From contig OZ038528.1 in assembly GCA_964036665.1 (NCBI GenBank), positions 24,043,245-24,107,244 of the forward strand: DNA of 64,000 nt. The letters run 5' to 3'. This DNA comes from Gordius sp. MW1 (lineage: Eukaryota; Nematomorpha; Gordioida; Gordea; Gordiidae). Every line of letters starts with the position of its first letter. Position 1 is the stretch's first letter. The translations under genes and the position numbers were made by a program. Of this stretch, positions 34,973 to 45,715 are shown piece by piece. The notes under the pieces were generated by a model that saw only the letters and a list, made by a program, of their open reading frames with translations, did no database searches and was not told the origin of the DNA.

Positions 34973-35190
34973 GCCAGATTTTGAATTAGGGGGGGGGGCA
35001 GATTAAAAAAAAGGTCTCGACATCCATAAATTTTCCTGAGAGCAAAAAAAAAAGTCTCGATGTCCAAAAAAAAAGCAACCCCCCTAATTAAGCAGTCCTC
35101 TGGCTAATTAGGGGGGGGCAAAACATATTTTTTTTTTAATTTCTAAGGGTTTTTGTATTAAATTTTTTTTTTAATTAGGAAGGGGGGGCG
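34973..35190. mobile_element. MITE of the CATGGGCGTAGCC family, rearranged
   Basis: CATGGGCGTAGCCAGATTTT at the left is followed by repeated AATTAGGGGGG blocks and a GGGCGG tail. The right border is unclear. Confidence 0.4.
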
Positions 35191-35317
35191 GTAAAATTTC
35201 CGTCGGCACATGACCCAACTCGATTTGTCATATAAATTTAAACCGAAATTCTTTTTCTCATATAACAAAGTATTGAATCTCAGATGGAGAATTAAGTTAT
35301 CTGCGTTACTAAAAAAG

Positions 35318-36875
35318 ATTAGCAACGGTTGCAAGGCCGTGTGCAAAAAGTAGAGGAATTGGCGTCAGGTCCGTTACCTGCTGTAAAAACACCCTATAAA
35401 AATAATTATAGCTTGATATAATTTTACAACAGAAAGGTGGGCGTACTCCCCAAATGACGCGCACTGCATATCCCGCCCATGCAATGTAAAAAATACAGGG
35501 CCGACTCACAACTAGGGCGGGTAAGGAAATTTGTTGTAGATAGAATGGGAATAACATGCTAGAAAGTGGACTGGAAAAAGCATTGAGGTCGGAAAAATGC
35601 TTAAGAGAAGAAAGGTACACCTACCTACAAGAGACCAGGTGGAACGAACCAAAAGCTTGGGAGTTAGGAGAGGGATCCAAGCTATTCTACAATGATGGTT
35701 CTAAGCGAATCATTCAAAAATGGTGGTGGAAGTCAAGCGTTGTTAAGACAGGTCAATGTGGGTGAAGATTGCAGATCGAGGGGCCTCCTAACCGATAAGT
35801 GAGCTTATGCGCCCCAATTGGGTGTATGAAATCAGAGAATGACATATTCTGCGATTAATTGGCAAAATAAATACAAGGAATAGGATAGGAAGAAAGGCTA
35901 ATTTTTGAGGCGGACTTGAACGCCCACTTAGAAGGTCGCCTCGAGTATGAACGAATGGAGGCTATGGGCATGGCCTGAAAAAAGAAGGGGAAGAACTTTT
36001 CCAAGTATCCCAAGAATACAACATGGCGATCGTTAGCACTTGTTTTCAAAACGCGAGGATAATATTGTGACTTATAGAAGTGGGAAGCATTTTAGCCAAA
36101 TTTATCTGCTTATACGGTGAAAGGACTATTGATTCTCAAGGATTGCAAAGTAATACAGGGAGTAAATCGCCAGGCAACATTCACTTGTGAGGGCTCTTGA
36201 AAGAAAGTATTTCCCAAAAAAGAAGGGTTCATGAACCTCGAATTTGATACGAAACGCTAAAAGATATGTCAACAAATGATAAACACCTTTAGAAAGCCTC
36301 CACAATCTTAGGTGCCCTAGAAGTTGCTAAGGAATGTAGACGACTATTGGAAGACGCTTACTGTGTATCTAGAGGAAACGGCAGTGAGGTTTGATTGGAA
36401 CTATGATTGTTAGATTAGGTCGGTAGAGATTTCATCGAAAGAAAAAATTTAATATTGACTGTGGATATAAATTAAAAAAGTTGGGAAAGTATCAAGAATA
36501 TAGGGGCAAGGGGAGCCGCTAAGAAGGCCGTTGCTAAAGCAAGAAATACAGCGTGTTACGAGATCATAAAAAGGGCGACAGGCTCATGTACAAATTGGCT
36601 AAGATAAGGGAGAAGAAAGGTGGCGATGTCGGAGTTCTTAAAATTGTCGAAAACAAGAATCAAGCTAAATGAGGCGATGGAAAGGTGGAAAGGATATTTG
36701 AAGGAACTTATAAATATTGCAAATGACAAAAATTGCATTTAGCTAAACATAATTATGGTCAAACTCTTTCGGGGCGATGAAGTTAGAACTCAAATGAACA
36801 AGATGAATTCTATGGAAGCATGGGTCGGAGCCGAGAAGAAGGGGTCACGACCATAAAGAATTTCTTTAACAAGTA
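35318..36875 (+). mobile_element. RTE-type LINE, 5' part only
   Basis: 5' UTR at 35318-35540, then the endonuclease start (TYLQETRWNEPKAWELGEGS) and decayed sequence matching the other copies up to the start of the reverse transcriptase region. Homology stops near 36875. Loss of the 3' end is unusual for a LINE. Confidence 0.7.
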
Positions 36876-38162
36876 GGTTTGTATGTATGCTCGATGACAT
36901 TCAAAGGCTTAACTAAATCGGCAAGCTGAGATTGAGTTCCATCTGACACCTACGCGGTGCATCTCCTGCCACTTAACTAGAGGTTATGTGTTTTTTGTTT
37001 GTAGGTTAGTGGTTAGTATATTAGTAAAGATATATACATAAAGATGGATTAGTACGTTAGTATCATTGAAAATATTAATAATCATAGTTAAAAAAAATTA
37101 ATATAATTACAATACTCCCTTGACAAAGTAGTAGAAGGTTATGCGGAGCTAGGTTTGAGAGTAGGCAGTTAATTCGTTACAAGTGGTTAGATCGCGGGGA
37201 ACCTGGAGTCCGAAAAACCTTCTTCATTCTGACAAAGAGTTTCGTATAACAAAGCTTTGTGTTTCAGCTTGCTTAGTTGACGGGGCGTCCTTGAATTTGA
37301 TATTTATGAGAGTGGTTTGGACGTGTTATTCGATCTTGTTGATTTAGGTGTCAATGTCCGCCTCCGTTACTATAGAAAAGGGGAGACAAGGAGGGGGAGG
37401 GAGGAAGAGTAAAGTGATTAAGTACAAACAAATATCAGGATTATATACAAGATATGGGTACATTCTTTGAAAAGTCCATTTTTCCAGATAGTTATTGGGA
37501 TCAATATGAGCTGGCTGAAACATGTACCATTATGGTAGATAAGGGGATGGGAAGGAGAAAAAACTGACACAATAGCACCATTGATCTTAAAGGCAAAGAA
37601 TTGAACGTTAGACTAAGTAAGAGCATGAGCAAAAGTTTAACAAATTTGTTGAAAAAGCAGAGCCATGCAGGGACCGAACTAGAGGATAATGAATAAATAA
37701 ATTGGGATCGGTTTGGGGTCGGCCTTGGTAGGCCAGCTCAATCTCAAGCCCGAAGCTCAAATTTTGTTTAAGTATAATTTACTTATAAATTTTTACATTT
37801 TTAGGCATAATTAAGTTTAGATTATATAAATTTTCTTTATCCGTCTTTAAGTTCGATTGGATGGTGCGAAAGTTTTTAATTATTCAACGGTGTCTTAATT
37901 GGCGAAAAATATGAACTATTTGGGTGCTACGCTCGTTTTTGGTGTGAATAGACTATCTGGGGGAAAATAGGTTAAGGTTGAAGAGACCATTAATTGAGTT
38001 TGGAGAATTATTTTTTACGAATTTTACCATTTCTATTGGTCTGTCATTGAAGTTGGGTCCTATGCAAGCAAAATTGTCTTTGTCGTTACGTATTAGGGAC
38101 GAATTGAGATCTTCTAGAATTATTTTTATACGTTAAAATTAAGATTCATCTCGTGTTAAATG
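36876..38162. other. Unassigned sequence
   Basis: Less AT-rich than its surroundings around 37100-37450, with many broken frames. It could be a decayed element; no family motif was found. Confidence 0.35.
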
Positions 38163-38234
38163 TTGAGGAAGAAAGCTTCCGCATTCCCAATATCGGGTCG
38201 GGTCGGGTTTCTGGTCACCCATGCAGTTCTCTAG
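38163..38234. mobile_element. hAT-type terminus
   Basis: GGGTCGGGTCGGG units followed by CCCATGCAGTTCTCTA, like the right tip of the hAT at 17337. The left end is not convincing. Confidence 0.3.
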
Positions 38235-38344
38235 CTCAGAGTAATAGGTAGAAGCCTTTAATCATGGATGGTTATTTAAAAGCCCTTTAACTTTTGTTAA
38301 AAGAGGCTTATCCTTATAATTCAAATAAAAATAGAATTAAAATT

Positions 38345-38570
38345 TATACGACGGTCCCAAGTACGTGTGCAAAAAGTGGAGGGTTGACATCAGGTCGGAA
38401 ACGGGCCATAAAAACAACTCAAAAATCCAAATAGTTTCAAACATAATTTTACAACAAAAACCTAGGGCGTCCTTTACATACGACGCGCACTGCATACCCC
38501 GCCCGTGAAATGTGAAAAACACACTAGGGTTACTGCCCAACTCACAACGAAGGCGGTTAAGGAAATTAGT
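38345..38570 (+). mobile_element. RTE 5' UTR fragment
   Basis: Matches 35318-35540 and 22264-22460 (ACGCGCACTGCATACCCCGC, CTCACAACGAAGGCGGTTAA). It ends exactly where a MITE-like block begins. No coding part. Confidence 0.65.
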
Positions 38571-38689
38571 CATGATTTAGGGAGGGACAAAACGATCATT
38601 TTTTTGAAATTTTAGCTCTAATTTACATAAAATATGGATTTATAGGGGGCAGCACCCCCCCTGCCCCCCCCCCCTTGGCTAAGCTTATG
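38571..38689. mobile_element. MITE of the CATGGGCGTAGCC family, decayed
   Basis: CATGATTTAGGGAGGG at the left and CCCCTTGGCTAAGCTTATG at the right, with flanks AAATTAGT and TAATTACT. It abuts the end of an RTE 5' UTR fragment. Confidence 0.45.
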
Positions 38690-38970
38690 TAATTACTTCT
38701 AAATTAAATGTATCAAATTTGGGTTTAAAAACGTGTAATTTAAATATAAAAAGTTTAAGACAAATTATTTAAAAAATTTATCTTACAATTTTTTGAAAAA
38801 AGGCTTAATCCATTAGTAGACATACGTCTAAATGTCCAAAAAGATTTGATTTCTGAAGAACCACAAAATTGCAGAGTGGGTAAATTTGGCCGAAGTATTG
38901 AAAAATTCATATTAATACGTTACTAATTTGTTGTTTATGAAAGTTTTAAGATGTCTTAAGTCCTATACAC

Positions 38971-39685
38971 CAGTGATTCTTAACCTGGGGGTCGCGACTC
39001 CCTAGGGGGTCGCGAGAAGTTTGCCGGGGGGTCGCCAAATTTTTTTAGAATAAAATAAAAATATTCAGAAAAGCTTTAGAAAAAATACTCACCAGGGGAT
39101 TCGAACTCGTTGCCTTAAGATTCATTATTAGAATTAATAAATGATTGTAATTTAAAATCTTTGTTTAAAACTAAAAGTTTGCCGCAATTTTGGATACAAA
39201 TTCGTGCAGAATATCCTCCATTATTTTCAGCAGCAATTCAAAATTTGCTGCCTTTCGCTAGTACATATTTGTGTGAAAAAGGCTTCTCAACTATGGTGGA
39301 TATAAAAACTAAAAAACGCAATCGATTGCGACTAGATTCCTGCATGAGGATAGCATTACAATCAATTGAACCAAGAATTAACAAATTGGCTGAAGATGTT
39401 CAGCAGCAGAAATCTCATTAAATATATTTCCGAATGCATATATTTTTTATTTTAAACATTGTTTTTATGTTATTATTATTTCATTATCTATTTAAATTTT
39501 AAATAAATAATGAAATAATAAAGTTGTGTTTTATGTTTATTATATAATAAAATGAAAAAATAATAGAAAATCAATATATTATAGATAATAAAACAAATAT
39601 AAATTATTATGAAAAAAATGGGGGGCCGCAAACAAATTATAAAATATTTGGGGGGTCGCTTGTATAAAAAGGTTAAGAACCACTG
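38971..39685 (+). mobile_element. hAT deletion derivative with transposase C-terminus, 715 bp
   Basis: Inverted ends CAGTGATTCTTAACCTGGGG and GGTTAAGAACCACTG; exact target duplication CTATACAC (38963-38970, 39686-39693). 39161-39421 encodes the C-terminus of a ZBED5/SCAND3-like hAT transposase (LLPFASTYLCEKGFSTM, KKRNRLRLDSCMRIAL) and a stop. The N-terminal two thirds are deleted. Confidence 0.88.
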
Positions 39686-39805
39686 CTATACACTACCTCC
39701 CCCCCCCCCCAAAAAAAAAAAAAAATTAGAGCTTTTAAATAATTTTCAGCAATCTTGAGTTGTGGAACAGGACAATGAAACACCCAATCCTCGGCTTAAT
39801 TAAAG

Positions 39806-40041
39806 GTAGAAACCTGCAAAAAAAAATTTCTAAGGCCCTGCCCGAAACCCAAATTTTTACATATTTAAAAATGGGGGGCCCTGGCCCGGGTCACGCTCAA
39901 CTCAAAATTTTGAAAATTAAATAAATAATTCTAATAGAACGTATTTTATTATTTATTGCTTAATTTGATGCTACATACTAAAGCTAAAGCCTACCGGGGC
40001 CGAATCGAGAAGAGCCTTAGGCCGCCCGAGCAAGTTTCTAC
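39806..40041. mobile_element. Small hAT-like MITE, 236 bp
   Basis: Inverted ends GTAGAAACCTGC and GCAAGTTTCTAC, subterminal GGCCC-rich blocks, and flanks that share TTAATTA. Confidence 0.5.
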
Positions 40042-40049
40042 TTAATTAC

Positions 40050-41248
40050 CTTTAAAACATGAATAAAATATAAGTTGACGACATAAAAATTAGGTTGGAT
40101 TGATTATCTCCGTAATTAAAATAATTTTATTTTGTTGGAGATGAAAAGTGCATTTTTAAACCCTAATATCCTTAATTTAGGCCATTTCAAATAAAACCGT
40201 ACGCGAAAATAAAGTTGTGCTCTATTTTTTGGGATAAAGACAATAATCATCGTCCATTCGTTAATAACAAGCTCGTCAGTCGTCCCCAGTTTAAAAATTC
40301 TTAAAGGGTGGGGTATTTAAATATTTACGCTTTATCTTTTTCATATCCGCCCTTTGAGTAAAAAACAAACGTCGTAACTCAAATTTGCAAACGTTCCATC
40401 AAAATTATATACGTTGACATCATTGTATTCCGAGCTAGGTTATTATATATTTTTCCAATAAGGCGATTCATATGATTCTGATTCTAATAAAGTAAGATAT
40501 TAAAATATTAAATTTAAAATATATTGCAATTAAATACTTGATGAAGTTAGACAATATTTTTTGGCTAACTTATATCATCCTAAAGCTTCAATTAAAATAT
40601 TATATTTTTTCATTTGTTTTAAGCTCTAATATTTGGCATTATATCTAAAACCATAAATATTTTACATATATTTTGTACTAGTACAAATATAAATTACAAA
40701 ATTTATTAAAAACGAATATAAAATTATTTTTAAAAAATTGTCTATCCAAGTTTATGTAAATATGAGTCATTAAAATTTTGAACTATTGCACTCCATTAAT
40801 AAATTTCTTACATTTAATATGTTTAAGTTAACGTGCTTTTAAGTGCTTCAATATATATATATATAGGGAAATATCTTGTTATCGACAAAAAAAATAAATG
40901 TGACTTGATTCAAGCTTTTTCTTATCTTTATTTTAAAAATTAAAAAATATTGGAATTTGCGACTCATAGGGCGACATGAATGTTATAGTCAGTAGATCCA
41001 TGGATACAAATAAAGCTTATATAAAAAAGAGACTTAACCTATCGCGATTGAAAAAATATTTTTAGAAACTCATCCATAAAAGAATGTTACTCTCCTAATT
41101 ATAAAGTTTCTGTGTTTGTGTTTAATTTTAAACTCTAAATTATCTATTCGTTTTAAATCACATCTATTACAACTGAATATGTAGCCTTAGTTACATTTGT
41201 TTAAATTCGCCGAACGAGTATATGTTTACTTAACTGTACTATTATCAA
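40050..41248. other. AT-rich intergenic sequence
   Basis: Only a short TA microsatellite at about 40850-40864. No gene or element recognised. Confidence 0.4.
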
Positions 41249-43321
41249 GCGCGTAGCTAGGATTTTCTCAAGGGGGGGGGGGAGTTTGATAAAAAAAATT
41301 TAAAGCATTTTTATTTCAACAACAACAATATAAAATCTGCGTATATAATATAAAGTCATTAGAAACTAATTTTATATTTTCCTTTTTCCAGCGATAATAT
41401 ATCAAGAACTTTATCTGGGGTAGTAGCTAATTCCCAATGAATCGCTAAAAGGGCCAATCCATTTATTCTATTTTTCGACATAATATTTCTTATATACGTT
41501 TTAAGCCTCCTCAACGTTGAGAAACTGAAGAGAGTTGGAATGTTGGGTAAAGATCCAAATATTTTATAATCTGATAGAGCGTCGTAGGAATTGTTTCAAC
41601 AAAATCTTTCTGACGCCCGAGACAACGTCCTATACCATTTATCAAATTCTGATTTAAGGTCTTCGTTTGTCCCTTTGAGATCGTTGGATTAAAACTCCCA
41701 CAGAGAGTTTATTTTCCTTCGCGTTTCTGACGATACAATTATAGAATTCTAAGGAAATAATATTTGGAAATTTGGCAAAACTTGTTTCTTGTCCAAAAAC
41801 CGTTCATTGGGTTTTAGAATGAACGTATAGAGCAAAGGTATAAAAATGGTGATTTTGTAAAAATCCTCAATGGATTCAGTTAAAATATTTTTCGACAAGT
41901 TTGTTTCTTTGCACATCGAGGTTTTTTTAGGTCAAAATCATACAACTTAGCCTTAGCTTCGGCTATTAAATAAATTTCTCAAAACTCTTCATCAACTTTG
42001 TTACTATTTATCCATTTAATTTACTAAAGTTTCTGCTAACTGTGTGATTTGCTGAAGATCTAGGTCCTTTTTTGCAATTGCTTACATGATATGGACGTAT
42101 GGCTAAAGAGTTTATTTAGGCATAGAAGGGAAATTATATATTCAGATTATCGTAGAAAAGTGAGTAAAGTCAACTTTTGTTGCAACATCGTGATCATACC
42201 ACGTAGGTATATTTTCCAATGCTGGATATATGGCATCTTGAAGCAAAATGTTAGTGGAAACAGCTTCGTGTCGTGATGCCTAACGGGTCACACACACTTG
42301 CTTCAATTTTTCCTTATTTGGTTTCTTCTCCATTTTTGACAACATTTCAATTAAAATTTCATGACGTTTAGAATATTTAAACACATCGTAAACTTTGGAG
42401 ACAATGCCTATTTTAAAAATTGTTTCGTAATATAATCTATATTTAATACCCATGTAATTCCGTATAGTAGGAAGGGCACAGGCATCTGAATTTGCCAAAT
42501 TTAAGGAATGTGATGCACAATGGCACGGATACCATTAAATTTTCCACTCATATTTTTAGCCCCATCATATCCCTGGTCTCTTAACAAATTAATATTTATA
42601 TTGAGGTCTTTTATGCTCTTAAAAAATCTTTTTTTCATTGTTAATTTAGAAGTGTCGGTCGATATACCAGGCACACAGGGACATTTGTTGCACCCCTGAT
42701 ACATCGGTGGATTCATCACAAAGAATTGTGAAAAAGGGAGATTTTCTTAATTTGATTGACTATTTTTTGAAGGATTAGGTCATTGCAAATTGTTATAACC
42801 TCATTTTGAAAGTGAGGGCTAATATAGAGGGCATTTTTTAAATATTTTTTAAACAATCGAAAAGTATTTGGTCGCCATTAGCACGGTATCTAAAAAGAGC
42901 CTTAAATTTACGATCATTATTGTCAAGAACATCTAAGTTAAGTCCCCCAGAAACAGAATCTTTATGGCCTCTTAATGCCAATTCTTGGTCTTGTTTCATT
43001 ATTTTTAGCTATTCCGATATCTTGGGCTTGAATTTTTTTGGGTGTCCAATTGATTGCTGACGCGGGGTTTTCCCCATTTCCAGTTTTAATGATAAAACTG
43101 TTTCCAATAAATCAATGTGATATAAATTCTTTTGGTGTAAGTTAAGATTTTCAGTAGCATCCTTCCATCTTCAAAATGGTTCAGTAACTAGAGCCATTCG
43201 CTTTTGTTTCCCTTTTCCACCAAATCTTCGACCAAAAAGCACACATGTTTTACAAAATGTTTAAATTTCCTTTGGGGATTAAGCATGCCAGCTCTAATTC
43301 AGGAACCACGAGTGTTAAAAT
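41249..43321 (-). mobile_element. ZMYM1-like hAT transposase relic
   Basis: On the minus strand the order is: a TTF-type zinc finger (FCKTCVLFGRRFGGKGKQKR) near 43240-43130, the DUF4371 core (RDQGYDGAKNMSGKFNGIRA) near 42600-42510, a middle stretch 42498-42280, and the C-terminal dimerisation segment (SFSTLRRLKTYIRNIMSKNR) near 41530-41370. The right-hand tip is GCGCGTAGCTAGGATTTT with a G-run. Several frame changes break it. A CAGAGGTCAG-family hAT is inserted at its N-terminal side. Confidence 0.8.
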
Positions 43322-44123
43322 CAGAGGTCAGATTTGTTAGAATTTTTCAGCCCGAACCCGGCCCGGCCCGATTTTATAATTAATCTGCCCGCCCGAGCCC
43401 GCCCGAACCCATCTAAGTGTCCGCCCGGGCCCGCCCGAATCGTTAAAGCTGCCCGAATTGCCCGGCCCGAAATATTAAATTCGCCCGTTAGTCCCGAATT
43501 TGTGAGGTCGCAAACAGAGGTCGGATTTGGTAAAATTTTTCTGCCCAAACCCGGCCCGGTCTAAATTTTTAACTAAATTCCCCGCCTGAACCCTTCTAAG
43601 TGTCCGCTCAGCCATGCCCACACCATTAGAGCTGCCCGGCCTTATTAATAAAATTTGCCCGTGACTAGAAATTATCCAATCCCAAAATCTTTTAACCACT
43701 ATTACAAATAAGCATTAAATAATGGCATATTGATCAGAACAAAGCTTTTATAATATAATATGAAAATTAAAAATTTTTGATCTTGAGATAAACCAGTTAA
43801 ACTAATTTATTCGAAATAAAATAAAAGTTAATTCTGAAGAAGTTAAAATTAGGATTTAGGACATTATATAAACGTACGATAAGGATTTAAGCGATAGAAA
43901 AAAATCTAGTCAAATTTATTATGGCCCAAAATTGTTTATAAGCGAATTTTTCTTTTTTCGAGGAAAATCAATTTGATAAAATTTTTGGCATGCCCGAATT
44001 GCCCGAATCTTATCAGCGTGCCCGCCCGGGCCCGTCCGAAAAGTAAAACTTAAGACAGTTGCCCGGCCCGGCCCGGCCCGTGGGCCGGGCCGGGCGGGCC
44101 GAGCCGGGCATTTCTGACCTCTG
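43322..44123. mobile_element. hAT MITE with GGCCCG-rich ends, 802 bp
   Basis: Same family as 6111-6940, inverted: CAGAGGTCAGATTTGTTAG to GGGCATTTCTGACCTCTG. Exact target duplication GTTAAAAT at 43314-43321 and 44124-44131. It is inserted into the ZMYM1-like hAT relic. Confidence 0.88.
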
Positions 44124-44131
44124 GTTAAAAT

Positions 44132-45367
44132 TATAGTTGTTTTTATTGTGGCATTAATAAATCTTATCATGTTGTGATAGCTTATTCTCTTCAATATTTT
44201 GATTATTTACATATAAAAATATGTCATAAGGGAATGGGTAACTTGAATCTAAAATTAGATTATTTTATTAAAAAAAAATTTAGTTACAAAATCAACTCTT
44301 CCTAATTTAATGAATATGCATAAATATAACTTGTAACATTTGCTTTGGTCAATATAGGTAAAATGTCTCTGTCATCTTTTGATAAAATTTGGATATCCTT
44401 AATAAAATTTATAAATAAATTATAAAGTCTTTACGTTTAAAAATAATAGATTAAATTAAGAGGTTTTATTAATATCTAACTTTTCTTAAACTTAAAATAT
44501 AAAGCTAAAAATTTCTTTATTGAATAGGTTTAGAATAATGGTTTATAATTAAATTTTGGAATTTTTATATCATGGAAAATCATCTAAAACAATCTCTATC
44601 GTAAAAACTAATTAATAAAAACTAGCCATATTTTGCATAGATATTCTAGAATAAAGTTTATTAAGTTATTAAAAAAAGGATTTAACTGTAGTAATGTAAA
44701 AAAGCATTATATTAATATCACTTAGTAGAAAAATAAAGCATTTTAATAGAATAACGAATTACTAGGCGTGGAAGGATCGGATAATTTCATGGGGAAAAAT
44801 CGTGAATTAGATTTCTTTTCATTGAAAGTTAATAATTTAAAAAGGAAAAAGACAATAAGGGTTAATAGGCTTTTTGTGGAAATTTAATTCAAAAACATAA
44901 AAATGTTTATATCAATAATTATCTAAGTGTTTTACTTAGTCAGTTACACAACTATAAAATAAAAATTTTAGATCTAAAATAATTTATTTTTGAATAAAAT
45001 ACTTTTCAAATTTTTACCAAGCGGGAGATTTTCCCGTCCCACGCCACTCACTATTAGTCTTATACATGGCTACCTTCTCTTATACCTTAATTAAAGACGT
45101 CACTCATGAATTCGGTTATACTTTTTTTGCATTTTCGATAAACAAAATCACGTAAAAGACAAAATAGTTATTTAAACATCTTTCATTGATCTTAATTACA
45201 CAAACTAAAATGGGCATATGAGAATAAATGATGCTTGATCTCAATAAAATGATTTTTATTGTATTAAAATATTACTGTTGAAGGCTTACTTGTCTTAAAT
45301 CAAATACGTATTAATGTGGGATTTAATTTGTTTTAAAATCGGGTGGATTTAAATTCCTTTTTTAATT
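44132..45367. other. AT-rich sequence upstream of the LRR gene
   Basis: No element seen. It should hold the LRR promoter, but no site can be named. Confidence 0.35.
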
Positions 45368-45384
45368 ATGAATGGCAGAGGTAT
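45368..45384 (+). other. Candidate first exon of the LRR gene
   Basis: ATGAATGGCAGAGGTAT followed by GTAACT would leave phase 2, which is what the acceptor at 45715 needs. It would give MNGRGIKSCGTLL before the hydrophobic stretch. This is only a phase-compatible guess; the donor is not strong and other upstream exons are possible. Confidence 0.2.
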
Positions 45385-45715
45385 GTAACTAAATTCATTT
45401 AAACGATTTTGTTTTACTAGTCCTGCAACGTGAACAAGTGAGGAATAATATAATGCAACCCATAACCACCTTACCAAATACAAAATGATCATAAATCAGT
45501 TCATTTCCACTTGTTTTTGGTGTTATTCAATATTTTGTAAGGATCTTTATTGAATTTGCAAGCAGACTACTATAGTCACTTTGATCAGAATTACTATGTT
45601 AAACGTGCAATTTTGCCTAAAAACCCGTTTCACACTCTACTTTTTTTGAACCAAAAGCTATTATTTTATTGATCTTTATTACCAAATATATATGCAAACT
45701 TTTTAAATTTATTAG

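Noticed and set aside
37663-37690. Left tip of a hAT pairing with the terminus at 38234
   Set aside because: The inverted match is poor and flanks do not agree.
39090-39112. tRNA-like GATTCGAACTCGTTGCC inside the 38971 hAT
   Set aside because: Only a T-arm-like string; it lies within a deletion-derived transposon.
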